A DNA stretch of 64,000 nt from an uncultured Clostridia bacterium (GTDB taxonomy: Bacteria; Bacillota; Clostridia; Christensenellales; Borkfalkiaceae): assembly GCA_947626105.1 (NCBI GenBank), contig CANQQY010000006.1, forward strand, positions 1 through 64,000, in the 5' to 3' direction. Under the pieces are notes generated by a model, which saw only the letters and a list, made by a program, of their open reading frames with translations, searched no databases and was not told the DNA's origin. Of the stretch, positions 50,710 through 58,587 are shown piece by piece (positions within the stretch are counted from its first letter, which is position 1; the number at the start of each line of letters is the position of its first letter). The translations under genes and the position numbers were made by a program.

Positions 50710-51592
50710 ATTTTCTTTCTTCTTTTATCAGCTTTGCGAGGAAAAAACCTTCGTATTGCGCCGTCGGCATGACGCAGAGCGTCCCGTCCGCGCTTGGAAG
50801 AAGGGGCACGCCCGCGGGCGGTTCCACGGGTACGACCTTTGCCCCGCATCCTTCCAAAACATGGCGGAGCACGTCCTCGTTCTCCCGTTTCAGGATCGAA
50901 CAAGTCGAATACACCATCTCTCCCCCGTTTTTCAAAAGTTTCAACGCCTTTCGGAGCAATTTTTCCTGTAAACGGGCACAGCGTTCGACGTACAGAGCGT
51001 CGATCCGCGCAGTTTTCCGCGGGGATACCGTCCCGCTTCCGCTGCACGGTGCGTCGAGCAAGATCTTATCGAAGCAAAAGAGGTCGTCGAGAAACGCGGC
51101 GTCCGTACAGAGCGCCGTCACTCTCCCCGCCCCCTGCCGTTTGAGATTAAAGAGCAGACGCTCAAAGCGCAGTTTATCGCGCTCGCAGGCGGTGATGAGC
51201 GCTTCCCCGCGGGACAGTGCGGCAAGCTCCGTCGTCTTTCCCCCGGGCGCTGCGGTCATATCGAGAATGCTCTCCCCTTTCTTCGGGGAGAGGAAGAGCG
51301 GCGGAAGCATGGAAGAGAGGCTCTGCAAATAGACTTTCCCCTCTTCGTAGAGCGCAGTGCGGCGGATGTCCTCTTCCGTACAATCGTTCAAAATAACGGC
51401 AGCGGAATACCAGCCGACCTCTTCAAACGAAAAACCCGCCTCTTTGAGGGCATTTTTTCCCTCTTCGGCGGTGATTTTCAACGTATTAAAGCGCAACGTC
51501 ACGGGGCGGACAACTTCGTAGCCCGCCATGATTTTTTCCGAAAGCTCCCCGCCGTAATCGGCGAAGAGCAATTCAGGGAGCGATCCGCTCAC
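50708..51592 (-). CDS. RsmB/RsmF-type 16S rRNA cytosine-5 methyltransferase
   Basis: 294 residues from a GTG at 51592. Motifs: SAM site ILDMTAAPGGKTTELA, KILLDAPCSGSGTV (motif IV with Cys) and MVYSTCSILKRENED (motif VI with catalytic Cys). The NusB-like N-terminal domain of RsmB is missing, and no C-terminal PUA-like part is visible. It is thus a minimal m5C methyltransferase. The GTG overlaps the flavodoxin stop by 4 bases (GTGA). The frame is open further upstream inside the flavodoxin gene but that sequence is not methyltransferase. Confidence 0.85.
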   Translation of the reverse strand: MSGSLPELLFADYGGELSEKIMAGYEVVRPVTLRFNTLKITAEEGKNALKEAGFSFEEVGWYSAAVILNDCTEEDIRRTALYEEGKVYLQSLSSMLPPLFLSPKKGESILDMTAAPGGKTTELAALSRGEALITACERDKLRFERLLFNLKRQGAGRVTALCTDAAFLDDLFCFDKILLDAPCSGSGTVSPRKTARIDALYVERCARLQEKLLRKALKLLKNGGEMVYSTCSILKRENEDVLRHVLEGCGAKVVPVEPPAGVPLLPSADGTLCVMPTAQYEGFFLAKLIKEERK

Positions 51593-52062
51593 TTGATGCC
51601 CTTGATCCATTCGTCGATCGCGCTCTCGGGCGTTACGAGATTCTTGTCCTCGAACTTGATGTTCATCACGGGCTGAACGTCGGCGCCGCGCATTGCCTTT
51701 CTCATATCGCTCGGCGTATGGCCGAGCCAGCCGCCGTTGGTGGCAAAGGGATAGACGGTCTTGCCCTTCCAGTCGACCGATTTCATGAAGGATTTTACGG
51801 CGGGCGCAAATGTATACCACCAAACAGGCGTGCCGAGAATGATCGTATCGTACTCCTGCGCGTTGACGGGAAGCGGGTAGAGCTGAGGCACATAGCCGCT
51901 CTCGACCTCCCTCTTTCCGAGCCCGACGAGCACGTCGTAATCATCCGGATAAACCTTGACGGTGCGGATCTCGGCGAGATCGGCGTCGAGCGCACGCGCG
52001 ATCTTTCTGGCGACCGTGCGCGTATTTCCCCCGAAAGAATAGTAAACTACGAGTTTTTTCAT
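51589..52062 (-). CDS. Flavodoxin family protein
   Basis: 157 residues. The FMN phosphate loop is YSFGGNTRTVARKIA, followed by ILGTPVWWYTFAPAVKSFM and FATNGGWLGHTPSDM, the ring-binding loops. This is the short flavodoxin type that often works as a stand-alone electron carrier in anaerobes. It lies between the COG0523 genes and the methyltransferase, in one probable operon. Confidence 0.9.
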   Translation of the reverse strand: MKKLVVYYSFGGNTRTVARKIARALDADLAEIRTVKVYPDDYDVLVGLGKREVESGYVPQLYPLPVNAQEYDTIILGTPVWWYTFAPAVKSFMKSVDWKGKTVYPFATNGGWLGHTPSDMRKAMRGADVQPVMNIKFEDKNLVTPESAIDEWIKGIK

Positions 52063-52087
52063 ACGTTACCTCCTCCTTGTCTTTGAA

Positions 52088-53038
52088 TCAATAGAATGTG
52101 GCGATGTCTTCGCCCTCGGGGATCGGTTTTGTGCGTTCGACCGTAAATACTTTCAGAACGGGTCCCTTTCCCCCATAGAGTTTATGATATTCGAAATCAA
52201 TACGGGCTGTGAGCGCGACCCATTCGCCCGTCTCGAATGAAACGGACGGATCTGCCGAGCAAATGAGCCCGCTGTATGCGATGTCCGCCGCACAGCAGGT
52301 CATAATATACCGCCCTACGGCAAACGTCCCCGGTTTCATCTTCCTGTCGCGGGCGACGATCCCGCGGAAAGATACCGTTTTTCCGTCGTATTTTTCGCCC
52401 TCCTCGCGGATATCCCTGTAAAAATAGGCAAAATCCCTGTCCTCGATCGTAACGACCGGCGCGTCGATGTCGTAAGGGAGCGGGTCGACGATCTCATCGT
52501 AGACGGCTCTGCCGCCGACATACTCATAGACGATATCGGGGCGGCGGGAAACAGCGCGGACGATCTTATGAAAATCCTCCTGCTTCATCTCCCCCTTGAA
52601 ACGGTTGAAAACGACGAGATCGGCGTATTGGATCTTATCGAATACGAGCTGCCGCATGTTGGCGTTATAGTTTAAGAACGTATTCGCGTCGAAAAAGGTC
52701 ATTACCTGCGCGATGAGCCACCCGTCAGGCATCGCGTCGAAGAATTTATCGAGGGTGAGCATACCGTTGAATTCGACGACGACGCGCTCCGCGCCGCACT
52801 CCCGCGCGATCCGCCCGAGATTCTGGACGTTGAGCCCCTGTTCGTCGACGGGAGCCACGCTGTATTTTTTTACGGCGAACTTTGCGGGATCGTATTCCTC
52901 TTCCCCCTCTTCGGCGACGAGCAGAAGCGTTCTTTCGCCCGAATCGAAGCGGGGATCTTCAAAGGTCTCCTGAATGAATTTTGTCTTTCCCGCTTCCAAA
53001 AAGCCGAGAAAGAGGTAGACGGGAATTTCCTTCGGCAT
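52088..53038 (-). CDS. COG0523-like GTPase domain fused to YcgQ/DUF1980 domain
   Basis: 316 residues. The N-terminal P-loop GFLEAGKTKFI is COG0523-like but altered (usual GFLGSGKTT), and FNRFKGE stands where NKxD is expected. The CxCC zinc motif is missing. From about residue 215, SFRGIVARDRKM, FAVGRYIMTCCAADIAYSGL, GEWVALTARI and PIPEGEDIATFY match the C-terminal YcgQ domain (TIGR03943/DUF1980), including the CCxAD signature. YcgQ normally partners the YcgR permease in metal or other transport. The gene lies 3 bases after a His-rich COG0523 gene. A role in zinc trafficking is inferred. Confidence 0.78.
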   Translation of the reverse strand: MPKEIPVYLFLGFLEAGKTKFIQETFEDPRFDSGERTLLLVAEEGEEEYDPAKFAVKKYSVAPVDEQGLNVQNLGRIARECGAERVVVEFNGMLTLDKFFDAMPDGWLIAQVMTFFDANTFLNYNANMRQLVFDKIQYADLVVFNRFKGEMKQEDFHKIVRAVSRRPDIVYEYVGGRAVYDEIVDPLPYDIDAPVVTIEDRDFAYFYRDIREEGEKYDGKTVSFRGIVARDRKMKPGTFAVGRYIMTCCAADIAYSGLICSADPSVSFETGEWVALTARIDFEYHKLYGGKGPVLKVFTVERTKPIPEGEDIATFY

Positions 53039-53041
53039 AGT

Positions 53042-54160
53042 TTACCCCAAAAACAGCTTTTCGAGCTTCTCTTCGTCGATCTTACAGCCGATCACGCAGA
53101 GTCTGCCCGTGACGGCGGGAGAACCGACGCGGATATCCGCCTCCTCGGGGACATAATCGAAATAGAGCCACTTATCTCCGCCGTTCAAAATGCCTTTGGC
53201 GCGCAGAATTTGCCCGTATTCACCCGAATCGAGCGCGGAAAGCGCCTTTTTCAGGCTTTCCTCCATGACAGGCTTTGCCGTCTCGACGCCCCAGCTCGTA
53301 AACACCTCGTCCGCGTGATGGTGATGGTGATGATGGTGATGTTCGTGATCGTGGTCGTCCTCATCATGGTGATGATGATGGCACTCGCACTCGTGATCGT
53401 CATCGTCGTCATCGTCGTGATGGTGATGGTGGTGATGATGTTCATGCTCTTCATCCTCATCGTCATCGTGATGATGATGAGGATGATGGCATTCGCATTC
53501 GGGATCGTCACACTCGTCGTCATCGTCGGCTTCGTTTGCCTCCGCGGCAAGTTTTTCGAGCTCCGCGGCAAGGCTGTCCGTCTTTTGCATGGCGAGAAGG
53601 ATCTCTTTCCCGTCGAGCGCGTTCCAATCCGTTGTGACGATCGTTACAGAGGTGTGTTCCTTCAAGAGCGCCGTCGCTTCCTCCGTTTTCTTGGGATCGG
53701 AAGTATGGGAGAGGACAATACAGCTCGCGTTCTCTACTTGGTCGAGGAAGAACTCGCCGAAGTTTTTAAGATACATCTTGCACTTCTTCGCATCGACAAC
53801 GGTGCAGAAGGCATTGAGCGCGCTGTCGGGAACGTCGGCGCGTTGGACTGCCTTAATGACATCTGAAAGTTTGCCAACGCCCGAAGGTTCAATGAGGATA
53901 CGGTCGGGATGGAACTCCTCGGCGACCTTTTTCAGCGCCGCCGCAAAATCCCCCACGAGGGAACAGCAGATACAGCCCGAGTTCATCTCGGTGATCTCGA
54001 TCCCCGCGTCCCGCAAAAATCCGCCGTCCACGCCGATCTCACCGAATTCGTTTTCAATAAGAACGACCTTTTCGCCGCAGTAGGCTTCCTTGATCAGTTT
54101 TTTGATGAGCGTCGTCTTTCCTGCGCCCAAAAATCCCGAAAAAATATCAATTTTTATCAT
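53042..54160 (-). CDS. COG0523 (CobW) GTPase with large His/Asp-rich metal-binding insert
   Basis: 372 residues. The P-loop is GFLGAGKTT, the zinc-ligand motif is CICC in MNSGCICCSLVGDF (CxCC), and ILIEPSGVGKLSDV is the switch region. Residues about 215-285 form an insert with roughly 30 histidines, many Asp and Glu, and CEC pairs. It is followed by a CobW C-terminal domain that is reduced in size. Such proteins are zinc metallochaperones or zinc-storage GTPases in the cytoplasm. The insert is encoded by repetitive GATGATGATG-type DNA, which can vary in length. It is the first gene of a four-gene unit. Confidence 0.9.
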   Translation of the reverse strand: MIKIDIFSGFLGAGKTTLIKKLIKEAYCGEKVVLIENEFGEIGVDGGFLRDAGIEITEMNSGCICCSLVGDFAAALKKVAEEFHPDRILIEPSGVGKLSDVIKAVQRADVPDSALNAFCTVVDAKKCKMYLKNFGEFFLDQVENASCIVLSHTSDPKKTEEATALLKEHTSVTIVTTDWNALDGKEILLAMQKTDSLAAELEKLAAEANEADDDDECDDPECECHHPHHHHDDDEDEEHEHHHHHHHHDDDDDDDHECECHHHHHDEDDHDHEHHHHHHHHHADEVFTSWGVETAKPVMEESLKKALSALDSGEYGQILRAKGILNGGDKWLYFDYVPEEADIRVGSPAVTGRLCVIGCKIDEEKLEKLFLG

Positions 54161-54222
54161 AATTTTGCCTTATATCGCTTCTTTTTGATTTCTACCGATT
54201 CGGAAGAAAATGCGCCAGTCCC

Positions 54223-55449
54223 TCAAAACGCCCAGTTGCCGTTCTTGAAGATCTGCACTCTCTCCCCGTTCTTGGTGACGCCGACGATGTCGAGATCCTC
54301 GCTGCCGATCATAAAATCGACGTGGATGAGACTGTCGTTGATGCCCTTTTGATGGATCTCTTCGTTCGTCATGTCCTCGTAGCCTTTCAGGCATTCGTTA
54401 AATCCCCTGCCAAGCGCAAGATGGCAGCTTGCGTTCTCGTCGAACAGGGTATTGTAGAAGAGAACGCCCGAATTGTTGATGGGAGAATCGTAAGCGATGA
54501 GCGCGACTTCGCCGAGCATCTTCGCCCCATCGTCCATGGAGATCATCTTTTCAAGCAGAGCCTGGTTCTTCTTTGCCTTGACTTCCACGACCTTGCCGCC
54601 CTCAAAACGAACCGAGAAATCCTCGATGAGTTCGCCCTGATAGGAGAGCGGCTTTGTGGAGTAGACGACGCCCTCTGCGTCGCCCGCCTTGGGGGAAATG
54701 AAAATTTCTTCGGAGGGGATATTCGGGTTGAAATACGCCCCCGCGAGCGTCTCTTCGCCGCCCCCGCAGAAACGGCTGTTTTCGATGAGACCGACCCTGA
54801 AATCGGTGCCGTTCTTGGACTTGTATTCGAGCGCGACGAGCTTCAATCTGTCGAGATAGTCGCATTTTGCGGCAAGTTCGTCGTTATGGCGGTGCCATTC
54901 GCGCACGGGATCGGGTCCGTCCGCACGGGACGACGCAAGAATGAGATCCCAGAGTTTCTCGACGGCGGTATTCACCATGAGGTCGGGGAAAACCTTCTTT
55001 GCCCACGCCTTGGAGGGCACGGCGGCGATACACCACTGGTATTTGTTCTCCATTCTGTCGCGGTAAGGCTTGATGACCTTGGTGCGGGAGGTGCGCACGG
55101 CGGTGAATTTTTCCTGATCTACGCCTTTGAGCCCGTCGGGATCGGCAGATTCGATATAGAGCATTGCGGGAAGCTCCCCGGCGCGCAGTTCGAGTTTTTC
55201 AAGCTCCCACTTTTCGAATTTTTCGAGGAGCTCCTGTTTTTGGTACTTATAATGCGTCGCCACAAGCGGCTGGTGCGACCACTCGACGGTGACCTTTCCC
55301 GCCCCTGCGCGGTAGAGTTCTTCGACCGTCATTTCCACAAATTCGGGCTGGTCGAGTTCCGCCTGCACAATGACCCATTGTCCTTTCTTGACGTTGACGC
55401 CCGTCCTCGCGAGCAGTTTCGCATATCTTCTAAGCTGTAATTTATTCAT
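54223..55449 (-). CDS. Aminopeptidase of the M29 family (AmpS/PepS/AmpT)
   Basis: 408 residues. The start RRYAKLLARTGVNVKKGQWV and the active-site blocks NIPSEEIFISP, LGEVALI, SCHLALGRGFNE and SLIHVDFMIGSEDLDI are those of M29 enzymes: two metal-binding Glu, two His and an Asp. It removes N-terminal residues from peptides in the cytoplasm. Its promoter is at 55489-55516. It is not tightly linked to the COG0523 genes (62-base gap without clear terminator). Confidence 0.93.
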   Translation of the reverse strand: MNKLQLRRYAKLLARTGVNVKKGQWVIVQAELDQPEFVEMTVEELYRAGAGKVTVEWSHQPLVATHYKYQKQELLEKFEKWELEKLELRAGELPAMLYIESADPDGLKGVDQEKFTAVRTSRTKVIKPYRDRMENKYQWCIAAVPSKAWAKKVFPDLMVNTAVEKLWDLILASSRADGPDPVREWHRHNDELAAKCDYLDRLKLVALEYKSKNGTDFRVGLIENSRFCGGGEETLAGAYFNPNIPSEEIFISPKAGDAEGVVYSTKPLSYQGELIEDFSVRFEGGKVVEVKAKKNQALLEKMISMDDGAKMLGEVALIAYDSPINNSGVLFYNTLFDENASCHLALGRGFNECLKGYEDMTNEEIHQKGINDSLIHVDFMIGSEDLDIVGVTKNGERVQIFKNGNWAF

Positions 55450-55488
55450 GCGTATTCTCCTTCGTTACCTTATTTTCGTCTCTATTCC

Positions 55489-55516
55489 ATTATACCCCAT
55501 TTTTTGCCAATGTCAA
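55489..55516 (-). promoter_or_regulatory. Promoter of the aminopeptidase gene
   Basis: Minus strand: TTGACA (55511-55516), spacer 16, TATAAT (55489-55494). GAAGGAG precedes the start codon. Confidence 0.82.
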
Positions 55517-55598
55517 CATTTTCGCTTTTTGAAAAGAAGGATTTTTTTCGATCTTTCCCAAACGCTCTCCGAGGGATATAATACAATGATTTTGCTTT

Positions 55599-55630
55599 TT
55601 GCGAAGTACTATGTCAGATATAGTACTATG
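55599..55630. repeat. Dispersed palindromic word, copy 5, at the nrdG stop codon
   Basis: TACTATGTCAGATATA (55607-55622) with one change from the other copies, followed by TAGTACTATG. The 20-mer TTGCGAAGTACTATGTCAGA is shared with 22951-22970. The nrdG stop TAG is inside it, and the frame (GTA CTA TAT CTG ACA TAG) differs from those in dxs, spoIIIAE and the GH13 gene. Confidence 0.88.
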
Positions 55631-56124
55631 TTCCCGTGCTCTTTTGTACGGTTCAGATCAATCACGCGTTGGTTCTCCGAGCCGCGGAATTTGAGGCGGA
55701 TATCTTTTTTCTCCTCAATGAAGGGACCGTCCACCAAGATGTCAATGAGAGAAAGAAGCTCTCTTGTCCCCTCTCCGTCGTCCTCTTTGAGCGTTCCGTT
55801 TTCATAGGTGTATCCCGTATAGCACCAAACGTCTTTTTGCGGATACGCTTTCTTGAATTTTCGGAGGAAAGGAATGAGCCGAACCCTGTTTTCCGGTTCG
55901 AACGGATCTCCGCCGAGCAGAGACAGCCCTGCGATGTAGTCGGGCGCAAGCGCTTCCATGATCTCCGCTTCCGTCTCCTCCGTAAAGGGCTTTCCGAAAG
56001 AAAAATCCCATGCCACGGCATTGAAACAACCTTTGCAATGTCTCCTGCAACCCGAAACAAAGAGGGAGACTCTGACTCCCTCTCCGTTTGCGATATCCAC
56101 TTTTTTGATTTCTGCGTAATTCAT
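55609..56124 (-). CDS. nrdG: Anaerobic ribonucleoside-triphosphate reductase activating protein
   Basis: 171 residues. The radical SAM cluster is C26-x3-C30-x2-C33 in SGCRRHCKGCFN, followed by LSLLGGDPFEPENR, a typical NrdG block. It generates the glycyl radical on NrdD using SAM. It is downstream of nrdD in the same operon, 34 bases apart. Confidence 0.96.
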   Translation of the reverse strand: MNYAEIKKVDIANGEGVRVSLFVSGCRRHCKGCFNAVAWDFSFGKPFTEETEAEIMEALAPDYIAGLSLLGGDPFEPENRVRLIPFLRKFKKAYPQKDVWCYTGYTYENGTLKEDDGEGTRELLSLIDILVDGPFIEEKKDIRLKFRGSENQRVIDLNRTKEHGNIVLYLT

Positions 56125-56158
56125 GGGAATCGTTCTCCCTCAAATGCGGGCAGCCGCT

Positions 56159-58327
56159 TTACAGATGAAGCACCCTCTCGCGGATCTCCTGCGTCCTGCC
56201 CTGGTTCCAGTACTGCGTCCCGATGTAGCCGCAGGTACGGCGCGCAATGTTCATCTTGCTCTGGTCGCGGTTATGGCAATGCGGGCACTCCCAAAGGTAT
56301 TTTCCGTCCTCTTCCACCGTCACGATCTCGCCGTCGTAGCCGCAGACCTGGCAGTAATCGCTCTTGGTATTGAGTTCCGCATACATGATATTGTCGTATA
56401 TATACTGCATGACGGCGATGACCGCGGGAATATTGTCTTGCATGTTGGGGACTTCCACATAGGAGATCGCGCCGCCCGGGGAAAGCTGCTGGAACTCGCT
56501 TTCGAATTTGAGCTTGGTGAAAGCGTCGATCTTTTCGGTGACATGGACGTGATAGCTGTTGGTGATATAGCTCTTGTCCGTCACGCCCGGGATAATCCCG
56601 AACCGCGTTTGGAGCGCCTTGGCAAATTTATACGTCGTGCTCTCGAGCGGCGTCCCGTAGAGCGAGAAGTCGATATTATGCTTTGCTTTCCACTCCTTAC
56701 ATTTATCGTTCATGTGCTGCATGACGGAAAGCGCAAACGGCTTTGCCTCGGCGTCCGTATGAGATTTGCCCGTCATATATCTCGTGCACTCATAAAGCCC
56801 CGCATAGCCGAGCGAGATGGTCGAATAGCCGCCGTAGAGCAATTTATCAATGGTTTCTCCCTTTTTCAGGCGGGCGAGCGCACCGTACTGCCAAAGAATG
56901 GGCGCGGCGTCGGAAAGCGTTCCCTTCAAGCGGTTGTGGCGGCAGAGAAGCGCACGGTAGCAGAGATCGAGGCGTTCATCAAAGATCTTCCAGAATTTCT
57001 CCTTGTCTCCCCCCGAGGAAAGGGCGACGTCGACAAGATTGATCGTGACGACCCCTTGGTTGAACCTCCCGTAATACTTCGGCTTGCCGTTTTCGTCCAC
57101 ATAGGGCGTAAGGAAGCTGCGGCAGCCCATGCAGGTGTAGCAATGCCCTTCGCCGTTGCGGTCGACCTTATATTCAAGCATCTTCTTTTCGGAAATATAG
57201 TCGGGCACCATGCGTTTTGCAGTGCACTTTGCGGCAAGCTCTGTGAGATAGAAGTATTTGCTCCCCTCGCGGATATTGTCCTCTTCGAGGACATAGATGA
57301 GCTTGGGGAACGCGGGCGTGACCCACACGCCTGTCTCGTTCTTGACGCCCATGATGCGCTGGTTCAGGGTCTCTTCGATGATCATGGCGAGATCCTCGCG
57401 CTCCCTTTCGTTGCGCGCTTCGCCGAGATACATAAAGACTGTCACGAAGGGCGCCTGTCCGTTCGTGGTAAGGAGCGTCACGACCTGATATTGGATCGTC
57501 TGGATCCCCTTCTTGATCTCGTCGCGCAGCCGCTTTTCCGCAATGCGGGCAATGGTATCTTCCATGACGCCCACATCGGCAAGTTCCTCCGCGACTTCGG
57601 CGCGGATCTTTTGGCGGCTGATATCCACAAAGGGAGCGAGATGGGTAAGCGAGATCGACTGCCCGCCGTATTGGTTGGAGGCGACCTGCGCTATGATCTG
57701 CGTCGCGATATTGCAGGCCGTCGAGAAGGAATGCGGCTTTTCGATCAGCGTCCCCGAGATCACGGTGCCGTTTTGGAGCATGTCCTCGAGGTTCACGAGA
57801 TCGCAGTTGTGCATATGCTGGGCGTAATAATCGGCGTCATGAAAGTGAATGAGACCCTGCTCGTGCGCTTCCACGATGTCGCGCGGCAAAAGGAGACGGC
57901 GGGTGAGATCCTTACTGACCTCCCCTGCCATATAGTCGCGTTGGACGGAGTTGACGGTGGGATTTTTGTTGGAATTTTCCTGCTTTACTTCCTCGTTGTT
58001 GCATTCAATGAGCGTAAGGATCCGCTCGTCCGTGGTGTTGGATTTGCGGACAAGGGCGCGCGAATAGCGGTATGTGATATACTTACGCGCAACGGCAAAC
58101 GCCTTGTGATCCATGATCTGGTTTTCGACAAAGTCCTGGATCTCCTCGACGCTGACCGCACGGTTGAGGTCGTTCGCGAGCGACTTCACCTTTGCGGAAA
58201 TCTCCGCGATCTGCTCTTCGGTAAGACGGTTGTCCTCGCTTACCTCGTTGTTCGCTTTTTTGATCGCATTCACGATCTTTCCGATATCGAATGAAACTTC
58301 CGTACCGTTTCTCTTGATGATTTTCAT
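56159..58327 (-). CDS. nrdD: Anaerobic ribonucleoside-triphosphate reductase, class III
   Basis: 722 residues. An N-terminal ATP-cone (IIKRNGTEVSFDIGKIVNAI) gives allosteric control; the C-terminal zinc site (CQVCGYDGE, WECPHCHNRD) precedes the glycyl radical loop RRTCGYIG with G700. It reduces NTPs to dNTPs without oxygen, so this organism can make DNA anaerobically. The promoter region carries two NrdR-type boxes. Confidence 0.97.
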   Translation of the reverse strand: MKIIKRNGTEVSFDIGKIVNAIKKANNEVSEDNRLTEEQIAEISAKVKSLANDLNRAVSVEEIQDFVENQIMDHKAFAVARKYITYRYSRALVRKSNTTDERILTLIECNNEEVKQENSNKNPTVNSVQRDYMAGEVSKDLTRRLLLPRDIVEAHEQGLIHFHDADYYAQHMHNCDLVNLEDMLQNGTVISGTLIEKPHSFSTACNIATQIIAQVASNQYGGQSISLTHLAPFVDISRQKIRAEVAEELADVGVMEDTIARIAEKRLRDEIKKGIQTIQYQVVTLLTTNGQAPFVTVFMYLGEARNEREREDLAMIIEETLNQRIMGVKNETGVWVTPAFPKLIYVLEEDNIREGSKYFYLTELAAKCTAKRMVPDYISEKKMLEYKVDRNGEGHCYTCMGCRSFLTPYVDENGKPKYYGRFNQGVVTINLVDVALSSGGDKEKFWKIFDERLDLCYRALLCRHNRLKGTLSDAAPILWQYGALARLKKGETIDKLLYGGYSTISLGYAGLYECTRYMTGKSHTDAEAKPFALSVMQHMNDKCKEWKAKHNIDFSLYGTPLESTTYKFAKALQTRFGIIPGVTDKSYITNSYHVHVTEKIDAFTKLKFESEFQQLSPGGAISYVEVPNMQDNIPAVIAVMQYIYDNIMYAELNTKSDYCQVCGYDGEIVTVEEDGKYLWECPHCHNRDQSKMNIARRTCGYIGTQYWNQGRTQEIRERVLHL

Positions 58328-58375
58328 TTCCCCGCTCCTTTTGCGCTTTGTAAATTTCCCGCCCGTCTCACAGGC

Positions 58376-58401
58376 AAAAAGCGTTCCCCGAAGGGAACGC
58401 T
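58376..58401 (-). promoter_or_regulatory. Hairpin at the start of the nrdD leader
   Basis: AGCGTTCCC and GGGAACGCT pair around CGAA (58380-58401). On the minus strand five T follow, a terminator-like form lying across the predicted start site near 58398. It may be a 5' stabilising stem or an attenuator. Confidence 0.5.
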
Positions 58402-58404
58402 ATT

Positions 58405-58488
58405 ATTGTACACCATATATTGGAAGTTGTCAACTGTTTGAGCACAAGATTTTGATAAAAATTTTTCTTTCATCACTATATCTTGTGG
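58405..58488 (-). promoter_or_regulatory. nrdD promoter with two NrdR boxes
   Basis: Minus strand: -35 TTGACA (58428-58433), spacer 17, -10 TACAAT (58405-58410). Between them lies ACACCATATATTGGAA (58410-58425), which matches the NrdR box ACACWATATATWGTGT at 12 of 16. A second, TCACTATATCTTGTGG (58473-58488), matches at 13 of 16. Centres are 63 bp apart, about six helical turns. Confidence 0.78.
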
Positions 58489-58587
58489 TTATGTCGAAAT
58501 ATGTTGAAATTTTTCATGAAACATTCGGCGCGGATGTTACACGCTCAAAGGACTATAAAAGATTGAGAATGTCCGGCGCCGAACCGT

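Noticed and set aside
53210..53866. Plus-strand frame opposite the His-rich insert, rich in Met and Val
   Set aside because: It is the mirror of GAT/CAT runs and appears membrane-like only for that reason.
56123..58294. Open frame of over 700 codons opposite nrdD
   Set aside because: A shadow of nrdD; the nrdD product is unmistakable, and the reverse product resembles nothing.
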